DNA of 64,000 nt, from positions 289,890,526 through 289,954,525 of the forward strand of contig OX336388.2 in NCBI GenBank assembly GCA_946902985.2. The letters are read 5' to 3'. Positions 10,656-21,305 of the stretch are shown here, one piece after another; positions within the stretch are counted from its first letter, which is position 1; each line of letters begins with the position of its first letter. The notes beneath the pieces are model-generated. The model was given only the letters and a program-made list of their open reading frames with translations, made no database searches and was not told the DNA's origin. The position numbers and the translations under genes are program-made. The DNA comes from Meconema thalassinum. Lineage: Eukaryota; Arthropoda; Insecta; Orthoptera; Tettigoniidae.

Positions 10656-11833
10656 ATTTGAATACATTGACTGCATACTGAATATCAATCCAGGGATGTT
10701 CACCCTTGTGCATATTAATGCGAACAAGAAGTGGAATTCAATTAATTTACATTTTTGGCACTGCTGTTTGATTTGTGTTTCTAACGTTTGCCAGACGTTA
10801 TTCTGCACGGGACATACAAGCTCGGCAATTAACCTTTTGACCTCCAGCGTCATTCAGTGCTGACATACCCTATACCAGGCTGTTCCAGCCGAGCAACTCG
10901 CCCGTGAGCAGCGGAGTACTCGCCGCCTTACGTGAGTAAACCTGCAACATGCAATACAGCTCTGCTGTGGGGGGCTGCCGTCACATCGCGGCGGATACAT
11001 CATGACTGGCAGCAATCGCATGTTCTTGTGCTACAACCTTCGCCCAGTGACGTATTGGCTCTCACCTCCAGTCCCTCTCCAACCGTGCTTCGTGCATCAT
11101 TGCTGAGTACTCGCGTGTACGCGTACTCAAACTCATGGATTTGGAACAGCCTGCTCTATACCGTCAAGACCTGATCTGTACTTTTACCGTGTGGCAAATT
11201 ACACGCAATTATTTACATATTTTTATTTATGTTAATTGGATGGGCCTTTTGGTTATGAAGGTAAAGTTCGAGGCATTGTATTAAAGTAAGTTTTTAGATT
11301 TAAATGAAGCGTTAAATAAATATTTACTTAGTTTGAAAAAAGATTTCCATTATCAAAAATCGTTAAGAAAGATATATTTTTATAAGTCGAAAACTACATT
11401 CCTATATAGAAGTATTGTTTCTAACAGCACATATAAAATTAGCGTTACAATATTTTTTTTAGTCTACTGCATTAGCTCATCAGCTGACGTCTGGCAATAA
11501 CTCCCGCCAACTACTGCAATTAAATCGGCAATCGGCTACTACAATGTTATCCGTGGCACCAACTTTAAAAACTTGTTGTAGACAGTATAGTCTTATTTAC
11601 ACCAATATTAGACCAAAACATTATGAACTGTTAATACGATTCAATCACCAGGAAAAAAAAATGTGTTTTCGAATCGTCCGAATAATCGGACGTTGGCAGT
11701 TAAAGCAGTTTCCTGAAAGAAAGCGCTCTGCTCACATCAATATGCACAAGGCTGTGCTGTAGGACACTGGCTTACTCCGGTATGGAGATATGTTATGTGA
11801 ATCCATGTTCAATGAAGCCTTGACCTCTTTCAG
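10656..11833. other. No gene recognised
   Basis: No transposon motif found. 10860-11110 is comparatively GC-rich. A short inverted repeat CGTCCGAATAATCGGACG lies near 11677. Confidence 0.35.
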
Positions 11834-12271
11834 TCACCCCCAGGGGCTCACATCTAGTGGGACGTGGGGTAGCGACCACGGGACCCCAGCTGAGTCCGGC
11901 ATTGCTTCCATTTACTTATGCTGGGCTCCTCTCCATCTTCATTCCTGTCGACCTACCTTGGTAAACTCTCGTTCTCTTCCGACCCCGACGGTATTAGGGT
12001 ATCTGAGGCCTAGAGAGTCTTTCACTTTCCTGCCTTAATTGGCCCTTGTCTCATCTTTTCTGATACCCTCATTCTTCGAGGGGTCAGCCTTCTTTTCTAT
12101 TCATGTTATCGCCTGCCTTCTGCACAAAGCCCTCAAAGGGGCAGGGTATATGTAGCCCCACCACTTCTGGTGCACCCTGGGTAGTGCTACACCCTCAAGT
12201 GCTCACGGTTGGTGAGTTTAGGAGTTGGCGATTCCGAAGGATTCCTGAGCTGGGTCCGTTTTCCCCTTTTT
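11834..12271 (+). mobile_element. Dispersed retroposon family E, copy 2 (3' truncated)
   Basis: Matches copy 1 from CCCCAGGGGCTCAC through the single 102-bp module (about 12105-12207) and 'ggattcctgagctgggtcc'. It then stops abruptly at 12271, where I-like LINE RNase H sequence begins. The abrupt join suggests a chimeric retroposition or an insertion with loss of the family E tail. Confidence 0.75.
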
Positions 12272-13067
12272 CTACTAGCTGGGCTGTGCCACGCTGACAC
12301 TCGAATCACCTTTCTGTGGCTTCCAAGCCACATGGGAGATGTGGGAAATGAGTTAGCGGATCAAGCTGCAAAAGAGGCGGTATCACTACCACCTCGACCA
12401 ATGGAGGTACCTGCTAGAGATATTCGCTCTCAGTTACGCCTACAAGTTCTGGCTTTGTGGGAGAGTCAGTGGCTAGCTGACCCACTACCCAGTAAACTGA
12501 GAGCGATCAAGGGAACTACTCGCATGCGGCGGAGCTCTTTCCGGTCACGGAGAGAGTCCGTCGTATTGTGTAGGCTAAGGATAGGTCATACAAGATCCAC
12601 CAACTCGTACCTAATGAGAAGGGAAGACCCCCCACTTTGTACCTGTGGAGCCGTTTTCACCGTGGTCCTCATTTTGACCGAGTGTGTGGATCTTGCTGAC
12701 TTACGAAGAAACCTTGGTTTGCAAATGACACTCGGACTTATATTAGCCGATGATGCGGTGGCTGCTGATCGCGTTATCCGCTTTATGAGTAAGAGTGGGT
12801 TAGGGCCAGCAATCTAACTTCTCCAGTGAACATTGACTCAACGACTTGCTCGTTTTTGAATGATTTTTTTTTTCGTAATTTTTTGTTTATTTTTATAATT
12901 TTTATTTTCATTTAATTTTTTGTTTTTTTTTATAATTATTGGTGTGTTTAAATTTAGGTGTCCAACTCAAAATTTTAAATTCAATTCCAAATTTGTATTT
13001 GTGTTAAGAGGGGCAGATGACCTCGTAGTTCCGCCCCTTAAAACAACACTAACTAACTAACTAGACT
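12272..13067 (+). pseudogene. I-like LINE ORF2 3' end (RNase H C-terminus to tail)
   Basis: The open frame through 12209-12817 encodes ITFLWLPSHMGDVGNELADQAA, the last catalytic block of the ORF2 RNase H domain (His and Asp), followed by the Cys-rich ORF2 C-terminus (RREDPPLCTCGAVFT...). The codons before about 12272 belong to the upstream family E repeat, so the frame is an accidental fusion. The 3' untranslated region follows, with stem-loop GGGGCAGATGACCTCGTAG...CCGCCCC at 13008-13042 and a (TAAC)n tail. A 5'-truncated LINE insertion. Confidence 0.85.
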
Positions 13068-13073
13068 CAGTAA

Positions 13074-13924
13074 CTCCTCAGTGCCCCCTATCCCTTTTGT
13101 TATTCTCTTTACGTTCCTTCTTCTCCTTCTTCGTCTTTTCCTTCTCCTCTCGTTCCGCTGCGCCTTTCTTCAAGCTTAATACGTAACCCGATAATAATAT
13201 GTTTTTTTAATTTAATTTCTTTAGATTCTATATACGGTACATAGGCTTAAACGCTCGGAGCTTTCGTTTAGGTGATGTATTATAAAAATTTATTTTCGAC
13301 GATGTCGAAACGTAAATATTATATGTCAGAATACTGTACTATAATGAGGTTCATTATAGTACCAGTTTTCATTATGATACAGTTTCTCCCATCAATCAGA
13401 GCTCAAGAAACAGTTGTGTGATCAATTAAGGGAGGATAGCATCGCACCTGCACTCACTTCCATGGCCCCCTATTTTAAATTTCACTGCTTGGCGAGTGTC
13501 TTAGTGAGGTATTCCAGGAGGCCATGGTCAAATACAAGGCATTCTCTGCGTTCCATGCGCTCTTTTCAGTACATAATACTGGTGAAATCTCGACAGATAT
13601 TTATGAATATTTATGTTCGAACATAAACATTCGTATGCAACTCGCCTGTAATGGTAATTGAGGCACTCGTATGGAAATTATAAAACTCGCTACGCTCGTT
13701 TTATAAACATACTCGTGTATTAATTATTGCTATTATAGGCTCGTTGCATAATGTACTATTTTACGTAGACTTCAAACATAAAAAAATCCAGCTTCAAAGA
13801 ATTATCACAGTTCACTCGCTTACTACACGGCAGAAATAAAAGGAATAAAATAAATCAGCTCTGTTTCATAAGGGCAAGCGATGTTGAGGCCACTATGTTT
13901 ACTAACAGGCATTTATTTTTTATT
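13074..13924. other. No gene recognised
   Basis: AT-rich DNA with short symmetric stretches (for example around 13340-13370, where 'actataatgaggttcattat' sits), and no recognisable element. Confidence 0.35.
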
Positions 13925-14158
13925 TAGCGGATGACTTTTAATGACGGAAGTGTCCGAGGACATGTTCGGCTCACCAGAGGCTGTAGCAGCTTCAATGAGG
14001 ACACCCATGGGGTGAGCTACAAGTTCCGTTCAATTGCAAGTAGTTCCAACTTTTGCTACCACATGTCACTGAAACCTAGTGGTGAACGTTGGAACTTTGA
14101 TAGAGGGTTTCAACGAAATCTAACCTAACAATTTAGCTTCACACCAGTGCGTAGTCGA
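13925..14158 (-). mobile_element. SINE family D, head missing
   Basis: Closely matches the 3' two thirds of the SINEs at 20871-21294 and 27530-27972 ('gtgtccgaggacatgttcgg', 'cctagtggtgaacgttggaa', 'ctaacctaacaatttagctt'). The tRNA-like head that those copies have at their high-coordinate end is absent, so this minus-strand copy is 5' truncated. It abuts and truncates the mariner pseudogene. Confidence 0.75.
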
Positions 14159-14895
14159 AACAACCCTGGGCGGCCTTGTCATGCAACAGAATGATGCGGT
14201 CCGTCAACATTCCAGGGCGTTTGCACTTATCGGCACGCTTCAATTTGTGCCGCTGGGTGTAGATTGTGATACCATGTCCCAGAAAGTCAATGAGCAGCGG
14301 TCCCTTCCACCGGTCAAAGTAAAACGTCACCAGCACCTACGCTGGTGGGCATAGCTTTGGATCTTTTTGGTGGGGGTGATTCCATGTGCTTCCATTGTTG
14401 GCTCTGGCTCATAATGATTTTTTTTTTTTCGTGTGACCCCCTGAGAGGCCGAGTGCAGGTCTTTCTAAGTGACGCCCGTGGGCGACCTGCGCGTCGGGAT
14501 GAGAGATGGAATTGATGAAGGCGAATGAAACTGGGCAAGGATGTGGAAGGAAGCGGCCGTGGCCTGTCAGTAGGTACCGTCCCAGCATTTGCCTGGTGTT
14601 GAAAATGGGAAACCACGGAAAACCATTTCAAGGACGGCCGACGGTGGGGCTCGAACCCACGCGTCTACCGAGTCAGCAGAGAGCTTGGCCCCATGACCTA
14701 ACGCTGCGCTTTAGCGCGCGTAGCCACTACTGTCGGTTCTCATAATGATGACACCATGTTTCATCTCCCTCGACAACATGCGAAAGGAAACGATTGTCTT
14801 CCTCGTGATATCGTTCCAGGAGCTCCAGTGATGTCGATATTCTCCTCCGTCTGGCTCTGAGGAACTCACTGCGCACAGATACTCCGTCATGATGG
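14159..14895 (-). pseudogene. Mariner-family transposase, split by a SINE
   Basis: Minus strand. The first part (about 14895-14750) reads LELLERYHEEDNRFLSHVV then GDETWCHHYEP, which contains the first catalytic Asp. The second part (14407-14159) reads QQWKHMESPPPKRSK, then GPLLIDFLGHG, and ends with IILLHDKA, which holds the second catalytic Asp. A SINE with an 11-bp duplication lies between them. At least two one-base shifts (near 14400 and 14330) break the frame, the third catalytic residue is lost where a SINE begins, and the N-terminus is lost where the minisatellite begins. Dead copy. Confidence 0.85.
14419..14738 (-). mobile_element. tRNA-derived SINE inside mariner
   Basis: Flanked by a perfect 11-bp target duplication CTCATAATGAT (14408-14418 and 14739-14749). 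On the minus strand: tRNA-like head, B box GGTTCGAGCCCC, the shared core ('gaaatggttttccgtggttt', 'ccaggcaaatgctggg'), a body ending in 'gaggccgagtgcaggtc' type sequence, and an A-run (plus-strand T run 14419-14429). Inserted in the mariner transposase between the HHYEP and QQWKH blocks. Confidence 0.9.
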
Positions 14896-17150
14896 CGCGA
14901 GCGGTACCGGTACCACGACTGATCCCCACTATGAGCCCAATATCGCGAGCGGTACCGGTATCATGACTGATCCCCACCATGAACGGAATATCGCGAGCGG
15001 TACCGGTACCATGACTGATCCCCACCATGAGCCCAATATCGCGAGCGGTACCGGTACCACGACTGATCCCCACCATGAGCCCAATATTGCGAGCGGTACC
15101 GGTACCATGACTGATCCCCACCATGAGCCCAATATCGCGAGCGGTACCGGTACCACGACTGATCCCCACCATGAGCCCAATATCGCGAGCGGTACCGGTA
15201 CCACGACTGATCCCCACCATGAGCCCAATGTCGTCAGCGGTACCGGTACCATGACTGATCCCCACCATGAGCCCAGTGTCGCGAGCGGTACCGGTACCAC
15301 GACTGATCCCCACCATGAGCCCAATGTCGTGAGCGGTACCGGTACCATGACTGATCCCCACCATGAGCCCAGTGTCGCGAGCGGTACCGGTACCAAGACT
15401 GATCCCCACCATGAGCCCAATATCGCGAGCGGTACCGATACCATGACTGATCCCCACCATGAGCCCAATATCGCGAGCGGTACCGGTACCATGACTGATC
15501 CCCACCATGAGCCCAGTGTCACGAGCGGTACCGGTACAATGACTGATCCCCACCATGAGCCCAGTGTCACGAGCGGTACCGGTACAATGACTGATCCCCA
15601 CCATGAGCCCAGTGTCACGAGCGGTACCGGTACAATGACTGTTCCCCACCATGAGCCCAGTGTCGCGAGCAGTACCGGTACAATGACTGATCCCCACCAT
15701 GAGCCCAGTGTCGCGAGCGGTACCGGTACAATGACTGATCCACACCATGAGCCCAGTGTCACGAGCGGTACCGGTACCATGACTGATCCCACCATGAGCC
15801 CAGTGCCGCGAGCGGTACCGGTATCATGACTGATCCCACCATGAGCCCAGTGTCACGAGCGGTACCGGTACAATGACTGTTCCCCACCATGAGCCCAATG
15901 TCGTGAGCGGTACCGGTACCATGACTGATCCCCACCATGAGCCCAGTGTCACGAGCGGTACCGGTACAGTGACTGTTCCCCACCATGAGCCCAATGTCGT
16001 GAGCGGTACCGGTACCACGACTGATCCCCACCAAGAGCCCAATGTCGTGAGCGGTACCGGTACCACGACTGATCCCCACCATGAGCCCAATATCGCGAGC
16101 GGTACCGGTATCATGACTGATCCCCACCATGAGCCCAGTGTCGCGAGCGGTACCAGTACCATGACTGATCCCCACCATGAGCCCAGTGTCGCGAGCGGTA
16201 CCGATATCATGACTGATCCCCACCATGAACGGAATATCGCGAGCGGTACCGGTACCATGACTGATCCCCACCATGAGCCCAGTGTCGAGAGCGGTACCGG
16301 TACCATGACTGATCCCCACCATGAGCGCAATATCGCGAGCGGTACCGGTATCATGACTGATCCCCACCATGAGCCCAGTGTCGCGAGCGGTACCGGTATC
16401 ATGACTGATCCCCACCATGAGCCCAGTGTCGCGAGCGGTACCGGTATCATGACTGATCCCCACCATGAGCCCAGTGTCGCGAGCGGTACCGGTACCATGA
16501 CTGATCCCCACAATGAGCCCAGTGTCGCGAGCGGTACCGGTATCATGACTGATCCCCACCATGAGCCCAATATCGCGAGCGGTACCGGTACCATGACTGA
16601 TCCCCACCATGAGCCGAGTGTCGCGAGCGGTACCGGTACCATGACTGATCCCTACCAAGAGCCCAATATCGCGAGCGGTACCGGTATCATGACTGATCCC
16701 CACCATGAGCCCAATATCGCGAGCGGTACCGGTACCAGGACAGATCCCCACCATGAGCCCAGTGTCGCGAGCGGTACCGGTACCACGACTGATCCCCACC
16801 ATGATCCCAATATCGCGAGCGGTACCGGTACCACGACTGATCCCCACCATGAGCCCAATATCGCGAGCGGTACCGGTACCACGACTGATCCCCACCATGA
16901 GCCCAATATCGCGAGCGGTACCGGTACAATGACTGATCCCCACCATGAGCCCAGTGTCGCGAGCGGTACCGGTACCATGACTTATCCCCACCATGAGCCC
17001 AATATCGCGAGCGGTACCGGTACCATGACTGATCCCCACCATGAGCCCAATATCGCGAGCGGTACCGGTACCAGGACTGATCCCCACCATGAGCCCAATA
17101 TCGCGAGCGGTACCGGTACCAGGACTGATCCCCACCATGAGCCCAATATC
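14896..17150 (+). repeat. 48-bp minisatellite array, about 47 units
   Basis: 2,255 bp of head-to-tail 48-bp units. Each has the 12-bp palindrome GGTACCGGTACC, then ATGACTGATCCCCACCATGA, then GCCCAATATCGCGAGC. Recognised variants: CAATATCGCGAGC, CAGTGTCGCGAGC, CAGTGTCACGAGC, CAATGTCGTGAGC, and the base after the palindrome (ACC/ACA/ATC). Variants cluster (the TCACGAGC plus ACA type at 15510-15630), as expected from unequal exchange. Two units near 15789 and 15836 lack one C. Because 48 is a multiple of 3, long open frames (up to 465 codons) occur on both strands; these look like by-products. Confidence 0.97.
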
Positions 17151-17163
17151 CAGCAAGTTTAAC

Positions 17164-17788
17164 AGACCAATGGAACGCAGAGATATTCGCTCTCAGTTAC
17201 GCCTACATGTTCTGGCTTTTTGGGAGAGTCAATGTCTAGCTGACCCACTGCCCAGTAAAGTGAGAGCGATTAATGGAACTACTCGCGCGTGGAGGAGCTC
17301 TTTCCGGTCACGGAGAGAGTCCGTCATATTGTGTAGGCTAAGGATAGGTCATACAAGATCCACCCACTCGTATCTAATGAGAAGGGAAGACCCCCCCACT
17401 TTGTACCTGTGGAGCCGTTTTCACCGTGGCCCACATTTTAACCGAGTGTGTGGATCTTGCTGACTTACGAAGAAACCTTGGTTTGCGGATGACACTCAAA
17501 CTTATATTAGCCGATGACGCGTTGGCTGCTGATCGCGTTATCCGCCTAATTTCTCCAGTGAACACTGACTCAACGACTTGTTTGTTTTTGAATGATGATG
17601 TTTTGTTATCCCGTAATTTTTGTTTATTTCTATAATTTTTAGTTTTATTTAATTTTCGATCTTTTCAAATTTAGGTATCCACCTCTAAATTCTAAATTCC
17701 ATTCCAAATTTGCATAATTTAATCAGTGTTAAGGGGGACAGATGACCTCGTAGTTCCGCCCCTTATAACAACAATAACTAACTAACAA
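17164..17788 (+). pseudogene. I-like LINE ORF2 C-terminus and 3' end
   Basis: Immediately after the minisatellite the sequence becomes LINE: RDIRSQLRLHVLAFWESQ, the Cys-rich end (RREDPP, then a shifted LCTCG block caused by a run of C at 17391) and HILTECVDLADLRRNLGL. A 3' untranslated region follows, with stem-loop GGGGGACAGATGACCTCG...CCGCCCC and an 'aataactaactaac' tail. The frame is broken by the C run. 5' truncated at the RNase H / C-terminal boundary. Confidence 0.85.
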
Positions 17789-17795
17789 ACCACGC

Positions 17796-18120
17796 CTCAT
17801 AGATTTCTGTCCCTTTCGATCTACCGTTATTCTGGTTTATATTCATCAGTGGTGAAGCTGGACGGGACCTTTTGAGCCTCATATACCCATTTCATTCTCA
17901 AGTAATATGCACATTTAAATTTTCATATATTTCATTGGTTTAGGCAAATTAAATCTCTAGTTCTGGGTATTATTCTCTGTAACCACGGCGGGATTGACGC
18001 CAGCTTCTCAGCGCGGGACTGAGCAGTCAGTGAGTGTCCTTTGAGACAGGCTCAAGTCTCTGTGGGTAGAAAAGGCAATTGCGCATGCGCCAAGTGGAAG
18101 GTCGACATCTGAATGCGTCA
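17796..18120. other. No gene recognised
   Basis: Unassigned DNA between a LINE tail and an hAT fragment. Confidence 0.35.
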
Positions 18121-18164
18121 GCAGAGAGCCTATTTTCTTCGTTGTCCTATGAAGAGAACATTTT

Positions 18165-18460
18165 TTGAACAACGGCCTAAAAGAAATATATCAAGAAACA
18201 ATGCGCCTCATAAAACTGATTCATACCTTTTCTGTGTCTATTGCTTCGAGTGAACGAACTATGAGTGCATTGAAGAGAGTTAAGACATGTTTAAGGAACT
18301 CCATGTCAGATTCTAGACTGAGCAATTTGAGTATTCTGTCTATTGAGAAGAGTTTGGTGAACTAATTTTCCAGGGATGACATCTTCAAAGAACGCACCAT
18401 TGATATATTTTCCGAGCGAAATACACGACGACTGAAGTTTATCCACCAAAAACTATTAAG
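18165..18460 (+). pseudogene. hAT transposase C-terminal (dimerisation) fragment
   Basis: The frame 18165-18365 encodes a stretch ending in SSERTMSALKRVKTCLRNSM and SRLSNLSILSIEKSLVN. This is the hAT-family C-terminal dimerisation domain (family signature SAERxFSxLKxIKTxLR...RLxxLxLLxI). After the TAA the sequence still reads like the family's tail (DIFKERTIDIFSERNTRR), so an early stop has been gained. No upstream transposase domain and no terminal repeats are visible. Different from the hAT element at 32091-34848. Confidence 0.8.
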
Positions 18461-18469
18461 TATGAAGTT

Positions 18470-18760
18470 TAGATTGCCCACTTGCATGAATGTAGCTTCG
18501 CATCTCCCCCTAGTCCTGTTACGTGGGCCCAGGTACTCGTGTCCACTGCTGCTGCAGCACTGTGCAAGGTAAGACCGTTCCAGACTACAGACTAATACGA
18601 GGGATCAATAAATAGGCTACCAATGCTCAGTATCGTTTGCGGAATATGCATGCAGTCACTTATGATGGAGAAACCCATGGGGCTGAGTTGTCGTGAATTC
18701 CTAGAATTCGATTATCACTACTGCAGTGATGACCAACGAGGCTTTTAGAAAATTATTGTT
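18470..18760. other. No gene recognised
   Basis: Short unassigned stretch before family E copy 3. Confidence 0.35.
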
Positions 18761-18765
18761 CCCCA

Positions 18766-19835
18766 GGGTCTCACGACTAGCGTACGTGGGTTGGCGACCA
18801 CTGAGCCCCAGCTGAGTTCGGCATTACTACCACTTACTTGCGCCGGACTCTTCTACGTCTTCTTTCCTGTCGACCTCACTTGGTCAACTCTTGTTCTCTT
18901 CTGACCCCGACGGTATTAGAGTATCCAAGGCCTAGGGAGTCTTTCACTTTCCAGCCTTAATTGGCCCTTGTCTCATCTTTCCTGATACCCTCATTCTTCG
19001 AGGGGTCAGCCTTCTTTTTGTTTTCATGTTATCTCCTGCCTTCTGCTCAAGGCCCTCAAGGAGGCAGGGTGTATGTAGCCCCACCACTTCTGGTGCACCC
19101 TGGATATTGCTACACCCTCAGGGGCTCACGGTTGGTGAGTTCGAGAGTTGGCGACCCCGAGGGATTCCTGAGCTGGGTCCATTTTGTACCCTTTTTCCTG
19201 TGACTTTGGGGTGGGCCCTCTCCTCTTTCCCTTTCCTATCTGCCTTTCATGGCTCTCCTTCCTTCCAAGTCCCTCAATCCTCATTCTTCGAGGGTTGAAG
19301 ACATTTATTATCTTCCTGTCCTTTATTTGCCTTATCCTTTATTTGTTCACCATTTCTTCTTCTAATTTGTAAGACTGCAGTTAGTATTAGTTATAGTTTT
19401 CATTCTCATCTCATCGTTTAATAGGTCCTCCGTGGCTTAGGCGGCAGCACGCCGACTTCTCACCGCTGGGTCCGTGGTTCAAATCCCGGTCTCTCCATGT
19501 AAGATCTGTGCTGGACATAACGGAGGCAGACTGGTTTTTCTCCGGGTACTCTGGTCTTACCTCTCAACATTTCATTCCAGCAGCACTCTCCACTATCATT
19601 TAATTTCATCTGTCTTTCATTTAATCATTGCCCCAGAGGAGTGGGACAGGCTTCGCCAGACGGCACAGTTCATATACTCGCCGCTAGATGGGGGCTTCAT
19701 TCATTCGATTCCTGACCCGGTCGGAGACTGGAAGCAGGCTGTGGATTTTCATTTTTCTCATCGTTTACTATCACCCAATCCATTAGGGGCCGATAACATA
19801 GATGTTAGGCCCCTTAAAACAACAACTTCTATCAT
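18766..19835 (+). mobile_element. Dispersed retroposon family E, copy 3 (split by SINE-A)
   Basis: Starts at CCCCAGGGTCTCACGACTAG and has one 102-bp module (about 19026-19130), the C/T-rich 3' half to 19420 and, after the inserted SINE, the 3' end: CTATCACCCAATCCATTAGG, then stem-loop AGGGGCCGATAACATAGATG...GGCCCC and AAAACAACAA, then an ATCATCATGA-type tail. With the SINE removed it lines up with copy 5 end to end. Confidence 0.85.
19421..19755 (+). mobile_element. tRNA-derived SINE, family A
   Basis: Flanked by a 12-bp target duplication TCTCATCGTTTA (19409-19420 and 19756-19767) inside family E copy 3. Head: A box GTGGCTTAGGCGGCAGC and B box GTGGTTCAAATCCC. Same family as the minus-strand insertion at 40620-40945 ('cgccgctagatgggggcttc', 'gactggaagcaggctgtgga'). 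About 335 bp. Confidence 0.92.
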
Positions 19836-19910
19836 CATGAAAATTATTGCGTCAGTTAATACCATTTCCACAGATACGCCATTGTCATTCTAATTACAGC
19901 ACCTACCGCA

Positions 19911-20295
19911 GCTTTCCACGGTGGGTGAGTGGATAGCGTGTCGGTCTACTAACCCCAAGATTGCAGGTTCGCTCCTGACCGTGGTAAGTGATTTTTGAAA
20001 GGCGGCAAAAATACGATACGCATGTCATACGATGTTGGCATGTAAAAAAAAAACATTTCAATTCAGTAGGCCGAGTTCATAATGGCAAAATTAATCTCGG
20101 GAGTTTCCGCCAACACGAAGTTCCTCATTTCTCTACTAGAAAGCGCTGTAGTGTCAAGGAGTTTAGATATCTAACATCTAACCTCCTTGACTTTCATAGT
20201 CAAGGAACAACGAAATTCGACATGCAAGCTACCCTCTGGGTGTCAAATAACAAAGCTTGCACCCGGCATCCGAGGCCATACGATATTATTATTTT
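19911..20295 (+). mobile_element. tRNA-derived SINE, family F
   Basis: Flanked by a 10-bp duplication ACCTACCGCA (19901-19910 and 20296-20305). Head: GGTGAGTGGATAGCGTG (A box) and GCAGGTTCGCTCCTGACC (B box). Body contains 'gatacgcatgtcatacgatg' and ends in ATT-rich sequence. It interrupts a tRNA-like sequence that resumes at 20296. Confidence 0.85.
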
Positions 20296-20297
20296 AC

Positions 20298-20345
20298 CTA
20301 CCGCATTAGCTCAGTTGGTAGAGCAGCGGCAGTCAATGCTAATGA
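20298..20345 (+). repeat. tRNA-like head fragment
   Basis: CGCATTAGCTCAGTTGGTAG followed by AGCAGCGG is a typical tRNA 5' half with A box. The anticodon arm, T arm and acceptor 3' half do not follow, so it is a SINE head or tRNA fragment and not a gene. Its 5' end holds the target duplication of the SINE at 19911. Confidence 0.6.
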
Positions 20346-20859
20346 TCGCGGATTAGACATTTATTCAGCCTGTGTAATACTCGCCGGGACAGTGGACTGT
20401 GATATCTAGAGAAACAAGAGGATGAGTTCTGCCTGAGAAAGAGCAGTTGTGTTAAAGCGATCCAGCTCTCTGCGGTCCTTGTGCATGTCCCACTAAATCC
20501 CTATTCTCCCCAGTCATTCGTCTTCCAGCCCCAGCAGGCCTTGGCTCTTCCTCGCGCTCAACCAAGTCCTTTCTAATCCACCACTTCTTCTATATTAAAT
20601 ACCGCATTTAAACCTCCCCAAGCCGAGTTCCATATTTTATAACTATTTCAAACCCCTCGTCTCAATAAAGGGGAAGATCGATTATTAAAACATATTTTTA
20701 TAACCAGATAGTTGGATCCATAAGCTTCATTTCTATCGATTGCGCTAGGCAGTCGTGTTTATTGTACTGTATGTGCGCACGGAATCACAACAAGAGCTTA
20801 TACTGCCTTCCCCCAACACGCAATATACATTCGTTATTTCCTTCCTTTCCAATTGCACA
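20346..20859. other. No gene recognised
   Basis: Unassigned; no long frames. Confidence 0.35.
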
Positions 20860-20870
20860 ATTATGATATT

Positions 20871-21294
20871 TTATTTATTTATCGTACGGCTTTAAAGCCG
20901 GGAGTGTCAGAGGATATGTTCGGCTCGCCTGAGTCTGTAGCTGCTTCCAGCGGACACCCTTAGGGTGAGCGACAATTTCCGTTCAATTTCAAGTATTTCC
21001 AACTTTCGCTACCAGATATCAATGATACCTAGTGGTGAACGTTGGAACTTTGATAGAGCGTTCCGACGAAATCTAACCTAACAATTTAGCTTCACACAAG
21101 TATAGTCGATGAAATGATCGTTTACATACCATAAATCTATGACATGGGACCGCCGGCTTCACTTCCCCTCCGAAGGAAGGCATAGTGAAGGATTTTTAAC
21201 GCTCTTAGAAAATCCGACGACTTCGACCGGGTTTGAACCCGCTATCTTGGGCACAGCAGTTCGGCATGCTACCAACTACGCCACCGAAGCCGCT
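20871..21294 (-). mobile_element. tRNA-derived SINE, family D
   Basis: Minus strand, with the head at high coordinates. GGCTTCGGTGGCGTAGTTGG (A box) and GCGGGTTCAAACCCGG (B box) form a tRNA-like promoter. Body as at 27530-27972, 3' end in TTTATTTATTTATCG-type sequence. Probable 11-bp target duplication with one mismatch: ATTATGATATT (20860-20870) and ATTATCATATT (21295-21305). Confidence 0.85.
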
Positions 21295-21305
21295 ATTATC
21301 ATATT

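Noticed and set aside
12209..12817. A 202-codon protein starting in family E sequence
   Set aside because: The first ~20 codons belong to an unrelated repeat fused by chance; only the RNase H end of a LINE is real.
14896..17150. CRISPR-like or regularly spaced array
   Set aside because: Units are contiguous 48-bp tandem repeats with no unique spacers, in a eukaryotic transposon-rich context.
14711..17162. Long open frames (up to 465 codons) on both strands of the 48-bp array
   Set aside because: They exist because the unit is 16 codons long without stops in several phases. Frames on both strands and in more than one phase are equally long, and unit variants do not favour any codon position.
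20298..20345. tRNA gene
   Set aside because: Only the 5' half with the A box is present; no anticodon stem, T arm or acceptor 3' half follows.
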